From Amoebidium appalachense (Eukaryota; Ichthyosporea), in the NCBI GenBank assembly GCA_963693365.1, contig CAVNZM010000007.1, positions 4,960,001 to 5,024,000 on the forward strand: DNA of 64,000 bases, read 5' to 3'. A model generated the notes under the pieces. It was not told the DNA's origin. It made no database searches and worked only from the letters and a program-made list of their open reading frames with translations. Positions 50,263 to 64,000 of this stretch are shown here, one piece after another. The translations under genes and the position numbers were made by a program. How positions within the stretch are numbered: position 1 is the first letter of the stretch; each line of letters begins with the position of its first letter.

Positions 50263-51179
50263 TTTCCCTCTTCTAGCAACGACTGGAGAGGCCTGTGTAA
50301 GAAGTAGTGGAACGAAGAAACGATGACCCTATTGAAGGTATAACAGGCAACCAAAACGACTATGTAGGATGTGTTATGTTGTTATGCCGGAGATTGTACA
50401 CGTGGTTTTTGGAACTGTTGCAAGTTTATCTCCTCGAAACCTTCGGTCTTAAGAAAACTCGTGAGCAATTCAAGTGAACACGAACGTCGACAGAACACGC
50501 ACAGCCACACATAAGCAAACTGAGCCTGTCAGCTGTGTGTTGTGTACATGTGCAATTTTCAAGGGCCCGGAAGCGCCAACCTCCCGACTGGAATGACCAT
50601 GGCAAAATCGTGAACTGAAAGAGCCCACCGAAAGAATTTTCCAACCCACAAATCAAACTAAAACCCCCCTTTATAAAGGCACATTTTCATTGTAAGGCAT
50701 GTAAATTCGACCACATCCGGTCGTGATCACCAGCTTTCAGTTCAGTCCAGCAAATTGCAGACATTACACAGAGTAGACTTATGTTGTAAGAGCGCGTTTT
50801 GGTGTGGTGTGTTTTGGTGAACTTTTGATGATAAGCAGCATTGGCATAGGTATTTACTGCACGTCGCGCGGTTGCCACAGAGCAAGTGCCATAAATCAAA
50901 CGTAACCCCTGGCAGACCTCTCTTCGTGAACGAGTTCATCTGTTCGGGTTACGTTTCTACTTTTCCAGCCGATACACATAAGTGCTCACTCTTGCACGCA
51001 TTGGTTTTTCCCTTTGACTCAAAAACTCGCTGAAGCGCCTTCCCGTTGAACTTACTCAATCAATTTCGTGAGTTTTTATTGGCCTGAGGGTCGGGTTCTG
51101 TGAGTTCCTGTAAGTTCCTGGTTCTGTCAGGTTATTTCACCAATTCAAGCGATTAGTTTCTGTTAACTCGTTAGCAAAC
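50263..51179. promoter_or_regulatory. shared promoter region of divergent WDR4 and PPP1R11 genes
   Basis: The two start codons are 917 bases apart and point away from each other. The stretch is mostly unique and free of microsatellites, in contrast to the introns on both sides. No TATA box or well-defined element was recognised. The 5' UTRs of both genes should lie here. Confidence 0.5.
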
Positions 51180-51293
51180 ATGAGTGCTCCGACGGCTCAA
51201 GCATCGGCGCCCACCAGCACAACGACCACGGTGGTGGTAGAGCCAGCTACGGAGGCACCACCTGCTCCGGTGAGTGTCTGTGGACGTGCATGC

Positions 51294-51328
<35 letters not shown>

Positions 51329-51333
51329 CGTGC

Positions 51334-51400
<67 letters not shown>

Positions 51401-51847
51401 CATGTGCATGCTTCTGTGCACGGCTCCTGTTTGCTTGTGGGCGTGCGTGTTTTTTTCCGTGGTTGTGTGTGCGTGTGTAGTTCTACGCTTTGGTTTCTAC
51501 ATCCGTGTCCTGGCCCTGTGTATGCTGGTAGATTCGTGTAAATGCAGTTTCGTTTTTACTGTAGCCTTTTTTGGATAGGTGCTTCAGTCTTCAGGTGTGT
51601 GCATGGGTTCTGGAGGTGTGTACATAAAGAATGGCACTGTTGTGCATAGACACTCGGCTGTGCGCGTGCCGTGCATCTGTCTGTGTGAGCACATGCTTGT
51701 GGGCTGGCCGTGTGTTCTGAAAAAGTGTGTGTGTGCATGTGTGTGCGTGTGTGTGTACGTACGTGCGTGCTGCGTGCGTGCGTGCGTGTTTGCGTGCGGA
51801 CGGGCGGGCGGGTGGGCGAGCGGGCTTGCGGGCATGCATGTGGGTGG

Positions 51848-51885
<38 letters not shown>

Positions 51886-51888
51886 TGT

Positions 51889-51941
<53 letters not shown>

Positions 51942-52010
51942 TGTGTGTGTGCACGCGCACACGCACACACATTCGCGCGAATGTGTGTGTCTGTGTTTAC
52001 AATTTGTATA

Positions 52011-52054
<44 letters not shown>

Positions 52055-52060
52055 TGTGTG

Positions 52061-52116
<56 letters not shown>

Positions 52117-52472
52117 TGTGTGTGTGTGTGTGCGCGCGCGCGCGCACATTCGCGCGAATCTGTACGCGCGCGCGCGTGTGTGTGGTGTGTGTATGTGTGT
52201 ATGTGTGAACTTACTTGTATGTGGGTGGGTGGGTGGATGTTGTGGGTATGGGTGTGCATCTTCGTTGGACTTTGCCTGGTTTGCTGTCTGACTGTACGTG
52301 TCACCCGGTTCCCTATAAGGGGGCATGTCACGTTCTTGAGGGAAGAAGGATATAAGTGTGACATTAGTACATGTCGACAAATTAAAATGATAGCTGGCCT
52401 AGGCTTCAGTGGCAAGGCGAATATGTGCACACGGGTAGGGAGGTGGGGGGAGGGGGAGGGGGGGGGAAGGGG

Positions 52473-52505
<33 letters not shown>

Positions 52506-52794
52506 GGGATGTGAGAAGAAGGTGCTTTGTGCTAGGGAAAGGAAAGCCGTGACCCAATACACACGATGTATTCACGCCAGCTAAAAATAGGTGTTTGCTC
52601 CTAAAATAGGAGTGCATGCTAACAGTCTGGCTTGTGTGCCCCTTGCAGACCTACCAGATCCGCCTAGCCACCCCCCAGACCGAGCCCCGTCGTGTCTCCT
52701 TCACCAACGATACGGTGGATAACGAGCACATGGGGAAGAAGAAGTCGAAGAGTGAGTGGAACCCCCCTCCCCCCCCCCCCCCCCCCCCCCCCTC

Positions 52795-52825
<31 letters not shown>

Positions 52826-53214
52826 AAAAAAAAAAAAAGGAAGAAGAAGAAGAAGAAGGAAAGGAAGAAGAAAATGAATGGAAGGGGGATATGCACATAT
52901 TGTTTTTGGACTCGTTCAACACTCATCCCTTTTTTGGCCCTACATTCACAGCACATGTTGTGCTTGTATAGTGCTGCATATATGCTGACAGGGATACGGG
53001 AGACATACAGCGAGAGAGTGTGCGTGTAGGTGAGCGAGTGTGAAAGTGAGATGTATGCAAGTACGCAGCAGATGCATACCCGTGGGGTGACACATGCCAT
53101 CGGAATGCATATTAATATGCACACGCGCTTACAATCTTGCGCACGCACGCACTGCATGCGCGCCCATACACCCACATAACACTCGCGGGCAGCATGCGTG
53201 CGCGCTCCTGCGTA

Positions 53215-53287
<73 letters not shown>

Positions 53288-53545
53288 CCACCCCCACCCC
53301 CCCCCCCCCCCCACCCCCCACCATCACCGTCCCCACCTCCCCTTTCATTCTTGTTGTTGGTCTTCTTTTTTCTTTTTCTCCCTGCTCTCCTGACATTGTT
53401 TCCGCTGTATTTCACAGTGTGTTGTATTTTCAAGAAGCAGCGTGCATTTGGGGAGAGCTCTTCAGACGATAGCAGCTGTGACGAGGGCGACCACAGCCAC
53501 CACCACCACGGCAACGACTATGAGCCACGCAAGCGCAGTGCATAG
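51180..53545 (+). CDS. PPP1R11: PPP1R11 (protein phosphatase 1 inhibitor-3 / Ypi1 family), complete
   Basis: Inhibitor-3 binds and regulates the PP1 catalytic subunit, mainly in the nucleus. Three exons in phase, 51180-51269, 52649-52751 and 53418-53545 (TAG), give 106 residues (human 126). The N-terminus is Ala/Thr/Ser-rich and low-complexity. The middle carries the PP1-docking RVxF motif (RRVSF) and then the most conserved family stretch, [15 protein letters not shown], followed by [16 protein letters not shown]. The C-terminus has an acidic patch and a His cluster (DHSHHHH), corresponding to the Cys/His region of the animal protein. It ends PRKRSA, probably a nuclear signal. The first intron opens gtgagt and holds long GT and GTGC repeats. 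The gene converges with LST2. Confidence 0.93.
51296..52200. repeat. (GT)n/(GTGC)n repeats in PPP1R11 intron 1
   Basis: Several GT tracts (about 51296-51398, 51850-51940, 52013-52050) alternate with GTGC tetranucleotide repeats (about 52060-52116) and alternating purine-pyrimidine GCGC stretches. A short near-duplicate (cacattcgcgcgaat) occurs at 51967 and 52145. Confidence 0.9.
52756..52870. repeat. C tract, A tract and GAA repeats in PPP1R11 intron 2
   Basis: C runs broken by single T bases pass into an A run and then (GAA)n/(GAAG)n. It begins five bases after the donor of exon 52649-52751. Confidence 0.95.
53217..53283. repeat. (CA)n microsatellite in PPP1R11 intron 2
   Basis: A pure CA tract of about 65 bases, 135 bases before the last exon of PPP1R11. 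It does not abut the acceptor. Confidence 0.97.
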
Positions 53546-55692
<2,147 letters not shown>

Positions 55693-57135
55693 CTACGACT
55701 CCAAAAACCTATCTGCATGGAACACATAGCAGGTCAGACACACCCTAACAGGCTTTGTGTAGCCCAAGTGCTGTATGGGCGTAAAGTGGCCCGCACACTG
55801 CCCGCAGAAAATCACACCGCAGCAGCGACAGTGGTGCCTCCGCCTCAAAAACGTAAACGGTAGCTTGCAGCGTCCACACTCTCTCACCTCGTCGTCCCTC
55901 TGCCACTGGGGGAGGGGCAGGGACCCTGGGGGTGCATCCCCTCTCTCCCTGTCTCTGTATCTCTCCAACTCCACGTCTAGCTCCGTCCTCTCTTGCTCCC
56001 TCTGCGCTTCACGCAGACGCGGGGAGACTGTCGGCGCCGAATTCGGATTGGCTAAACTCTGTGAGGCCGGCGAATCCAATAGTGGCGCCGACATTGCTTC
56101 GTCCAATCGTTGCGCGACTTGCGCACCGTCAGACGCCGCGTGAACGTCTGGAATGGACGGGCGAGAAAGAGGGTTCCCAGATCCGGTATTTTCATTGGCT
56201 GCAGCCGCCCCATCGGGCATGTTTGATTGGACAAGCTTCTCGTCCACTGCATTTGTGGTGTTTTGATTGGCCGGTGGGTCTGGTTCTGGTGCGGGTGTTT
56301 CGTTGACCCTGAATGTGGTCTTGAGAATGTATCTTACGTCCTTTGCATGGGGACCGCTCTGCAGCTTGTCGGCTATGCTTGCCACCCGCACAAACAGCCG
56401 GTGAAGAATTTCCTGGAATGGGTCTATTTCAGTTTCGTCCGACTGGTCTTGTTCGATTTGCGTCTGTGGCGCCTCTGTTTCCTCTTTCCCAGTGTCCCTT
56501 ATGTCTACCCCTTGTGTTTGCGCGATTGTTTCTTCACTGCCCGTCCTATTCCCATTAATATCCTCGTTTGGTGAGGGGCCATGGCTGGTGTCGATTACTG
56601 TTGATTCGGAGGGTGTAGTTTTGACCACATGTTCGGAAGCAACCACGTCCCTAACGTCACCGGCAGACGACGCATTTACTGGAGTCTCGCTATCCGTATT
56701 GTTTCGGTCTAGCAAAGGCCCCGCCACTTCTGTAGTTGTCTCGTTTTCGGTTGTCGATTCATCCGCTCGAGACGAAACACACTGAGCATCGCCCGGCACT
56801 GGCATTTCCCTAACGGGACTGTCTATACTTCCACTTCGATTTTCAGTTTCTGTTTGTTTTTCTGTTTCTGTTTTGGTTTCGTTTTCGTTTTCGCGCGTCT
56901 CTGTATCCCCGCTCGTTTCTTGTTGTCGTTGTGCCGCATGGTCCGGTGCATGCTGCTGTGTATCGATCAGTTGCGAGGTTAATGTCTCACCCTCTGTTGG
57001 GACTTCTATAGTGCCCGATGCCTGGAGGTGTTCGGCTGCAGAGGTTTTTGATTGCTGAGAGCTCATGTTTGGCAACATGGGGGATGGGTTGGCCGGCGCG
57101 TGAAGGTCCGTTGTGTACTCGGGCGTGTCCTCGGG

Positions 57136-57185
<50 letters not shown>

Positions 57186-57289
57186 GTGCCTCCATAGCGT
57201 CTGGCCACTCACCCATGCCACATTCCGTTTAAGGTGCGGCAACCGCTGAAGCCCTGCTTGTCTGCAAAAGGATCTTCACCAACGGAGGG

Positions 57290-57336
<47 letters not shown>

Positions 57337-57407
57337 AAAATTTCAAACAAAACATCAAGTCGCAAAAAATAAGAAGCTACCCAGTGAAGGGGAACAAAGC
57401 ATGACAA

Positions 57408-57448
<41 letters not shown>

Positions 57449-58141
57449 GGGGGCCCCGGCTCAACATTACCCCCCCTCCCATCCCCCCCCCCCCCCCCCT
57501 CCCCCCCCCCCCCAAAATAAATAAAATAAAATAAATTAAGGTGACGTAATGGATGGTTTCCCAACTCATCAGATCGATCAAATGCCAGTCTGTGAGCCAG
57601 CGGAACTATATCTTTTCCGGGGCTCTTTTTGTACTTCTAAAGTGGGGGTAAATACATAATGGATATTGATGTGTCAGCCCTTGGGAAGATCGATTTCTAC
57701 CCCATCCATATTTGCCTACGCTAAGCGAAAACGGGCAGCTCGAACCAGATTTTTTTACCGGTAGACATACATGTATTCAAACTAACCAACCCCACTTTAT
57801 AATCACAATTTCATTTTATCCCCCGGTTTCTGTGTTCATTCACTCACAAATGACATGGGGTTTATATTGAAAGTTGAATTTTCGGATCTCCCGGCCTCGA
57901 CTGACCGACTGGATCAATTATGGAATTTGGTCGATCTTGATTGGCTGCGCACCCCCAATTTCTAGCGGAAAGTCATCACCCACGTTGCCTCAAAAATAAA
58001 TAACAACACGCAGGCGCATAGCCATCCACCCACCCACCCCACCCAAGTCACGCACAAACAAACCGACAAACTAACACCACAAGAAACAGCAAACAAACAA
58101 AAAAAAACATCGGACCCCCCCCCCCCCCCCCCCCCCCCCTC

Positions 58142-58213
<72 letters not shown>

Positions 58214-58542
58214 GCCCACTTACCGATGATTGTGTCGTCGTCCAGCTGCACGACAGCCAAAGAGGGCAACCTTCCAAATATGGCAGGTTGCTCATCCTCA
58301 TCAGCCACCCCGATGCTGCTGCGTCTGACCCGGGGCACATCGGCCTCAAACAGTGTGCGGCATAGAAAGGCCTCTAAGCGCTCAACCTGGTGTAACACGG
58401 GCATGAGAAGATGTGTCAGGGTCGTGTGCGAGGATTGAAATGCCAAAGGCCGTGCACGCACGCACGCACAAACATACGCAGGCAGAGACGCAGGCACACG
58501 CACACGCGCACACACACGCAAAAGCACACGCGCCCACACTCA

Positions 58543-58573
<31 letters not shown>

Positions 58574-58576
58574 GCG

Positions 58577-58643
<67 letters not shown>

Positions 58644-60716
58644 AATGTGCGCATACAAAAAAGGGTATATATCCTCTTACAATCTACGGCGTCCCCCCCC
58701 CCACCCCCACCCCACCCCACTCCCATCCCCCCTCTCCCCCTCCCTGTGTGCGTGTGAGTGTCCGTGTGTGTATGTGTTGTGTAGAATGTGCCTGGCAAAA
58801 GGCAACCACGTGCACGTAAATGCATGTGCAGATCCTGCTTGTGCAGGGGGCACAGTGTGCTACTTACATATGAAAAAACGAAACCATTACCTAACGGCAC
58901 CGTTGTTGTGAGACACATATATGCACAGACACATATAAACACATATACAGACATATATATATATGAGACACATGTGTACAACTACACGGAGAGAAACCCG
59001 GTGCAGGACACATGCATACACATTTATCCAAGCATGCAACACGAGCAACGTGCCTGTTTGCGAGGGGCGGGGGGTTGGAATAAATTGTGTTACAGACTCC
59101 GAAGTACACATTCGCGTCAAGACAACACAATCCCGACTTCAACATAGCAAACACAAAGAGGATGCATCATTGACCCGCCGAGGGGGGGAAGGGAAAGGGG
59201 GGGCGGTGTGTGTGTGTGTGTGTTGGGGGGGGGGGGGGGAAGGGGGAAGGGGGGGGAGGGGTGGGGGGGTAGTTATTGCACGAGTGGTTGTGCCTGTACG
59301 TACCTCCGAGTCGGTCAGGGCCGACAGCTCCCCCTTCAGTGCCAGCAGGTCAGTGAGATATGGCCGGAACAGATAGGGGCAGCTGGTGTCACTGCTCACA
59401 TCCAGGGCATGCGGCTGAACACGCAGGCCCCTGCAAAGCGTCCCAGCCATGTATCAGGATGGACACACACACGTGGGGAAAAGGGCGGGCGAGCAGGCGG
59501 GGTGGGGTGGGGGGGGGGGGGGGGGGGGGGGGGGGGAGGGATGGGGAGACAGAGAGAGAGGGGGGGGGGGGGAGGGGGAGGGGGGGAGGGAAGGGAGGGA
59601 CGGAGGGAGGGAGGGAGAGACCAGAGAGGGTGAGAGAAGCACCCCAGAAGAAGTTTAGAATGCTGCCTCCACCACCACCACACATAGCAACACCACAAAA
59701 CATTCCGTTACCTGCACAAGCATGTTATTCCAACACCCGGTAACTTCTACAACCTAGAGCACATTCCAGGATCCAGAATTACCAAATTAGTCCATCACCA
59801 CAACACACATTCTAAAACCCAAAAACAATCAGCACATCATAAGACCCGTAGTTCTATCCCATCCCAACACACAACCCCCACTCTACAATTTTAGTTTTAA
59901 TCATAAACATGACAATTTTTTAAGTCACACACCAGACAATGGCCAGCCTAGGTATGACGACCATCAGTGCGGGGTCATAGTCATCCACGGCCTCGGCTGT
60001 GACGTTGCCCCTGATCAGGCCCCTCTGCAGGCCCTCACTGAACATCACCGTCACTAGCTGCTGCTGGTCGTAGTCAGGCACGCTTTTGACCGGCACCCAG
60101 CACCCCACATATCTGTGTGTGTGTGTGTTGGGGGGGGGGGTGGGTGGGGGGAGGGGGTTTAGAATGTGATACAGAGTGCAAAGTGCCCATTCATCACCGA
60201 CAACACCATGTAGTTTTGTTTTTTGTTTTTGTTGGTTCATTTCTACAAAGAATACCCAGCAATCAATGCAGATGCATTTGTGTGTGTACTTGTGTATGTG
60301 CGCTCGTGTACGAGCATGTGCGTAGGTCCATAGGGGTTGCACGCCCTTCTGCAGGTGTGCCCTTTTTTATTTTCATGCACATCCGACTCTCTCTCTGTGT
60401 GTGTGTGTGCGCACATGTGTGCGTGCACCCCCGTGTGTATGTGTGTGTCATTACGTGCAATGTGTACGGGCACCTTTTCATACCCACCTTGCCTCGAAGT
60501 CTGTCCACGCCTTATCGAATGCAATCACAGCCTCCACCGCCTACACAGTCAACACGTCAGGGCTCTGCTATCCCTTCAAACCCCCCCCCCCCCCCCTTCC
60601 CCCCTCCCCCCCCCCCCCCCTCCCCCCTTCCCCCACCCCCGCACCCCCACATGGACAAAAAGTAACGAACAACACACATTCAAACGGAAGCAAACACACG
60701 TCGCACCCCCCCCCCC

Positions 60717-60747
<31 letters not shown>

Positions 60748-60789
60748 ACACCGGCCCTCTCCCAACCACCAAATCACATCACACAATTC

Positions 60790-60821
<32 letters not shown>

Positions 60822-61138
60822 ACCACACACACATACCCATCCCATGCCCCTCCCCCCTATTTACCCACCCACCCACCCATCCCCCTCCCCCCCCCCCCCC
60901 CCCACCCACCAACTCCCTCCCTCCCTTCCCCCCCCCCCCCCCCCCCCCCCCCCCCACACACACACCACCCACCCACACACACACTGCCCACCCTACCATT
61001 CCACCCACCCACCCCGTCAACCACCAACCCACCCATCCTCCCCCTTTCCCCGCCACCCACCCACGCCGTCACCCACCCATCCCCCCCCCCCCCCCCCACC
61101 CAACCCCACCCCATCCCCCCTCATCCACCCAACCTGTC

Positions 61139-61174
<36 letters not shown>

Positions 61175-61468
61175 ACCCATCCCACCCCATCCCCCCCCAC
61201 GTCCCCTTCCCCCAACATCCGCCCACCCTCTCACCAAATCACCTACCCCCTCGTTCCCCTCCCCCTTCCCCCCTCCCCCAACCCCTCGTGGCCCCCCTTC
61301 AATACCCACCCATCCCCACCTCAGCATCCAGGCAGGGGTCCTCTGCCGTGGCCCTATCCCTTAGGGCCTGTCTCATCCTGTCGATGCGCTCACACAGGGT
61401 CGTGGCCAGCGGCCGCAGCATCTCACTCTCGGCCTCCTTGTCCGCTATCACTGACCCTGCGGCCAGGC

Positions 61469-61520
<52 letters not shown>

Positions 61521-62016
61521 GGGAGGGGGGACAGAAATGTGATGAGAGGGAGAGAGGGAGAGAGGAGGAGGGGAGAGGGTGCGAGAGAGGAGGGGAGGGG
61601 AGTGGGAGAGAGAAAGAAGCAAGAGAGAGAGAGAGAGAGGGAGAGAGAGAGAGAGGGAGAGGGAGGGAGGGAGGGAGGGAGGGAGAGAGACAGGGAGAGG
61701 GAGAGGGAAAGGGTGAGAGATAGTGTATGTGTGTGTGGGTGGGTTGTGGGGGGGGGCCGGGGGGGGGGGGGGGGGGGGTAGAATGTGTTTCATATTTTTT
61801 CTTGAGGGGGGTTGCGGGGAGGGGGAGGGGAGGGGAGGGGAGAGGGGAGGGGAGAGGAGGAGGAGGCGGAGGAGGGGGGATGGGGGGAGGGGGAGAGGAG
61901 GGGATGGAATGTGTTACAGAGTGCGAAATATACATTCACGACGGAAAATGCAATGAATAATATGCATCAAAAGAGCACATCCAAAGAAGTACATATCAAA
62001 AGTGGAGCTTTATCGC

Positions 62017-62047
<31 letters not shown>

Positions 62048-62163
62048 TGAGTGTAGTGAGGGGACCATACATGGGCCACACAGAAACAACTACACACTGG
62101 CATATGTGGGGTGGGCTGAGTACGTGGGTGTTTACAGAACAGGAACTATTTGCTTTGTAGGGG

Positions 62164-62198
<35 letters not shown>

Positions 62199-62335
62199 CG
62201 AAAGGTGGGCACAACCACCCACGAACCGTCAATCCATAACTTCCCCCTCCTACCCTTCTTACAAGTTTACATCTCTCACCAATCAGTCCCCTCCCCCCCG
62301 GCCCCAGGGAAAAAAATAATCCATCCCATTCTCGG

Positions 62336-62366
<31 letters not shown>

Positions 62367-63483
62367 CCCCCCCCCCCCCTCACACACACACACACCCTCC
62401 CTTCCCACACCCACCCCAAACGCCGCCACCCTCACTGCCACACACACAGACACAGACACAGACACACACACACACACACACACACCCACCCACCCACATA
62501 CACACGAGCACACACGTGTACACACACAAACACACATCCTCCGCCCCCCGCCCCCCCCCACCCCCACATACCTCTGCACCAAACCACAGGGGCCCATAGT
62601 AACCCCCCAGCTCCTCCTGTACGTCCTCAGGAAATTTGCAGCGGTAGTCTCTGGGCACAAGCAGCGCTTTGACCCCTGGTGCCTCTGCAAAAAAAAGGTT
62701 CCATGGTAAAAAAAAAAAAAAAAAAAAAAAAAAACTTGCCGACGAAGAACACACAGATATACATATACTCCCCCTCCACCTCCCCCTCCCCCCCCCCCCC
62801 CCCCCGCACCTCCCCCCTCTTCCCCCCCCCCCCCCACACACACACACATACACACACATACGCACGCACACGCACGCATATGCAATGTATCACTTCCTTT
62901 CACTCGTGCAAACCTCTCATGTGCGCCAGACAAACACACATATCCACCCCCATCCCTGCGCCCATCTTGCTCTCAACACAGCAAAGCCGTCTCAGGAAGC
63001 CCCCCTGTCGGCCTCCCTTTTCCCCCTCCCCCGCTCCCCCTCTTTCTCCCCCCCCCCCCTCCCCCCCCCTTCTTCTTCCATTTTCATCCCTTCCCCCCCA
63101 TCCTTCCTAACCTCGCCTACACAATGCCCGAGCCTCACGCAAACTGCAATTTGCCACAATATAGAATATGCTGGGAGAGTGGTTGAGGGGAGGGGGGAAA
63201 AAAGAAGAAAAAAAAAGCTTTGTACGATTGATACTCGGGCAGCACGACTCGAAGGGTATAGGTGGGCATTGTGGAGGCTTCCCCCTCCCCCCCGTTCTTC
63301 TTTTTTTTTTTTTTTCCAGCTGTGTTTGCTTTTCTCTCTCTTCTTTTAAGGCCTTACCACTGCTCTTCATTACCTATCTCCTCCCTGCCGTTCTTCCCTT
63401 TGCCTTCCCTCCCTCCCCCTCCCCCCCTTTTAATGCCTTCTTGTTTCATCCTTTTTTGGGGGGGAGGAAGCATGCGCCCCCAG

Positions 63484-63571
<88 letters not shown>

Positions 63572-63675
63572 CACACATGCGCGCACAAGTGTGTAGTGTG
63601 TGTGTGCTGGGGGGGAAGGGGGGGGGGGGAAGAGCGAGCGAGCGAGCGAGCGAGAGAGAGAGAGAGAGAGAGTGA

Positions 63676-63716
<41 letters not shown>

Positions 63717-63844
63717 AGGGAGAGAGAGAGAGAGGGAGGGAGGGAGGGAGGGAGGGAGGGAGGGAGGGAGGGAGGGAGGGAGGGAGGGAGGGAGGGAGGG
63801 AGGGAGGGAGGGAGGGAGGGAGGGAGGGAGGGAGGGGAGGGAGG

Positions 63845-63890
<46 letters not shown>

Positions 63891-64000
63891 GTCAAAAGCA
63901 GACAAGGAGCAATGTATACATACCGTTAATGATCTGCTCTGTGGCCTGCAGTAACTCTTGCTGGCCGATTCTCAGCCGATCAACAAGACTCTGTGCGCCT
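55693..64000 (-). CDS. ZFYVE28: LST2/ZFYVE28 homologue, FYVE-domain endosomal protein (5' end outside window)
   Basis: LST2 (lateral signaling target 2) is a PI3P-binding endosomal protein that dampens EGF-receptor signalling in animals. Eight exons assemble in phase on the minus strand: 64000-63924 (partial), 62684-62572, 61469-61320, 60540-60488, 60112-59933, 59430-59304, 58386-58224 and 57137-55693 (TAG). The visible product is about 769 residues. The N-terminal LST2 domain matches the family closely: [79 protein letters not shown] and [10 protein letters not shown] long Ser/Thr/Glu-rich, probably disordered middle follows in the last exon. A C-terminal FYVE finger has the WxxD (WQRD), the RRRHHCR core and eight Cys/His ligands (CGRC to CLTC). 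The protein ends FLES. Only about 25 residues of the exon at the window edge are visible. Confidence 0.92.
57138..57182. repeat. (TG)n ending at an LST2 acceptor
   Basis: A TG tract of about 43 bases. On the gene strand it is (CA)nCAG, immediately before the last LST2 exon, which begins in the codon for [11 protein letters not shown]. Confidence 0.95.
57213..57261 (-). other. possible alternative (frame-shifting) LST2 exon
   Basis: A 49-base stretch lies between a good acceptor (ccttttgcag) and a strong donor (atgg|gtgagt) in the last LST2 intron. It is not needed: exon 58386-58224 joins the final exon in phase without it. Including it would shift the reading frame of the final exon. Confidence 0.3.
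57295..57334. repeat. A tract in LST2 intron
   Basis: An A run of about 40 bases, followed after about 80 bases by two long C tracts (57411-57446 and 57486-57513) and AAATA repeats. All lie in the last LST2 intron. Confidence 0.95.
58118..58212. repeat. C tract, (CA)n and A tract next to an LST2 donor
   Basis: On the gene strand the donor of exon 58386-58224 (g|gtaagtgggcg) is followed by a T run, a GT tract and a G run. The GT tract starts about 40 bases into the intron. Confidence 0.95.
59068..59112 (-). repeat. short motif running into a C tract (LST2 intron)
   Basis: The reverse complement reads gaatgtgtacttcggagtct, gtaacacaatttattccaac, then C-rich sequence. It is one of four related copies in LST2 introns, in sense orientation. 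Confidence 0.55.
60130..60192 (-). repeat. short motif running into a C tract (LST2 intron)
   Basis: The reverse complement reads gaatgggcactttgcactct, gtatcacattctaaac, then a C-rich run. It lies between exon 60112-59933 and exon 60540-60488, in sense orientation. Confidence 0.55.
60578..61315. repeat. C-rich low-complexity block in an LST2 intron
   Basis: About 740 bases are dominated by C runs separated by CCCA, CACCCA and CACACA motifs. The block fills almost the whole intron between exons 61469-61320 and 60540-60488. Confidence 0.95.
61764..61795 (-). repeat. short motif running into a C tract (LST2 intron)
   Basis: The reverse complement reads atatgaaacacattctac followed by a C run. 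It is a shorter relative of the copy at 61901-61940 in the same intron, in sense orientation. Confidence 0.45.
61901..61940 (-). repeat. short motif running into C-rich sequence (LST2 intron)
   Basis: The reverse complement reads gaatgtatatttcgcactct, gtaacacattccatcccc. It lies between exons 62684-62572 and 61469-61320, in sense orientation. Confidence 0.55.
63479..63569. repeat. (CT)n microsatellite in an LST2 intron
   Basis: A CT tract of about 90 bases with a few TTCT/CCTC interruptions. Confidence 0.97.
63634..63888. repeat. (GCGA)n, (GA)n and (GGGA)n compound repeat in an LST2 intron
   Basis: A compound purine repeat of about 250 bases: GCGA tetramers, GA dimers, then about 30 GGGA tetramers and GA dimers again. 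It ends about 35 bases from the donor of the exon at 64000-63924. Confidence 0.97.

Noticed and set aside
57140-57216. ATG at 57216 (minus) starting a 507-residue frame with a Thr-His run before the FYVE protein
   Set aside because: The Thr-His run is the intronic CA tract. The exon 58386-58224 joins in phase to the acceptor directly after that tract, so the ATG is not the LST2 start.

Overview
The window is nuclear DNA of an intron-rich eukaryote. Seven conserved protein-coding genes can be assembled by hand: nearly every exon has GT-AG borders, matching phase and a recognisable protein family. The gene set (GARP, retromer, an AKTIP/FTS UEV protein, an LST2-type FYVE protein, the METTL1 partner WDR4, PP1 inhibitor-3) suits an opisthokont or a related unicellular lineage such as a unicellular holozoan. 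The species cannot be named from this sequence. Introns and spacers are saturated with long C/G runs, (CA/GT)n, (CT/GA)n, minisatellites and dispersed short repeats, so almost all long open frames of Pro/Gly/Thr-His/Cys-Val composition are repeat translations, not genes.

Layout. 263-4047 (+): the last six exons of VPS53. About 7370-24476 (+), with both extreme ends unresolved: a 22-exon gene fusing an acyl-CoA-binding (ACBP) domain, a fatty acyl-CoA reductase domain and a C-terminal short-chain dehydrogenase. 27892-35829 (-): complete VPS29, whose first exon codes only the initiator Met. 36528-37424 (+): an intronless AKTIP/FTS homologue. 39877-50262 (-): complete WDR4/TRM82, with a 51-copy 55-bp satellite in intron 2. 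51180-53545 (+): complete PPP1R11 homologue. 55693-64000 (-): LST2/ZFYVE28 homologue, 5' end outside the window.

VPS29/AKTIP and WDR4/PPP1R11 are divergent pairs with short shared promoter regions. Reductase/VPS29, AKTIP/WDR4 and PPP1R11/LST2 are convergent. Four of the seven products (VPS53, VPS29, AKTIP, LST2) act on endosome or endosome-Golgi traffic, but no co-regulation is visible in the sequence.

Most unusual points: (1) the ACBP-reductase-SDR fusion, whose reductase-SDR half resembles the two-domain reductases of mycobacteria and Marinobacter; (2) a family of intronic elements with related 3' ends that run into C tracts, all recognised copies lying in sense orientation to the host gene; (3) minisatellites abutting splice sites, one made of repeated copies of an exon end plus its donor and one that supplies the 3' end of its intron; (4) CA repeats ending exactly at CAG acceptors and GT repeats starting exactly at donors.
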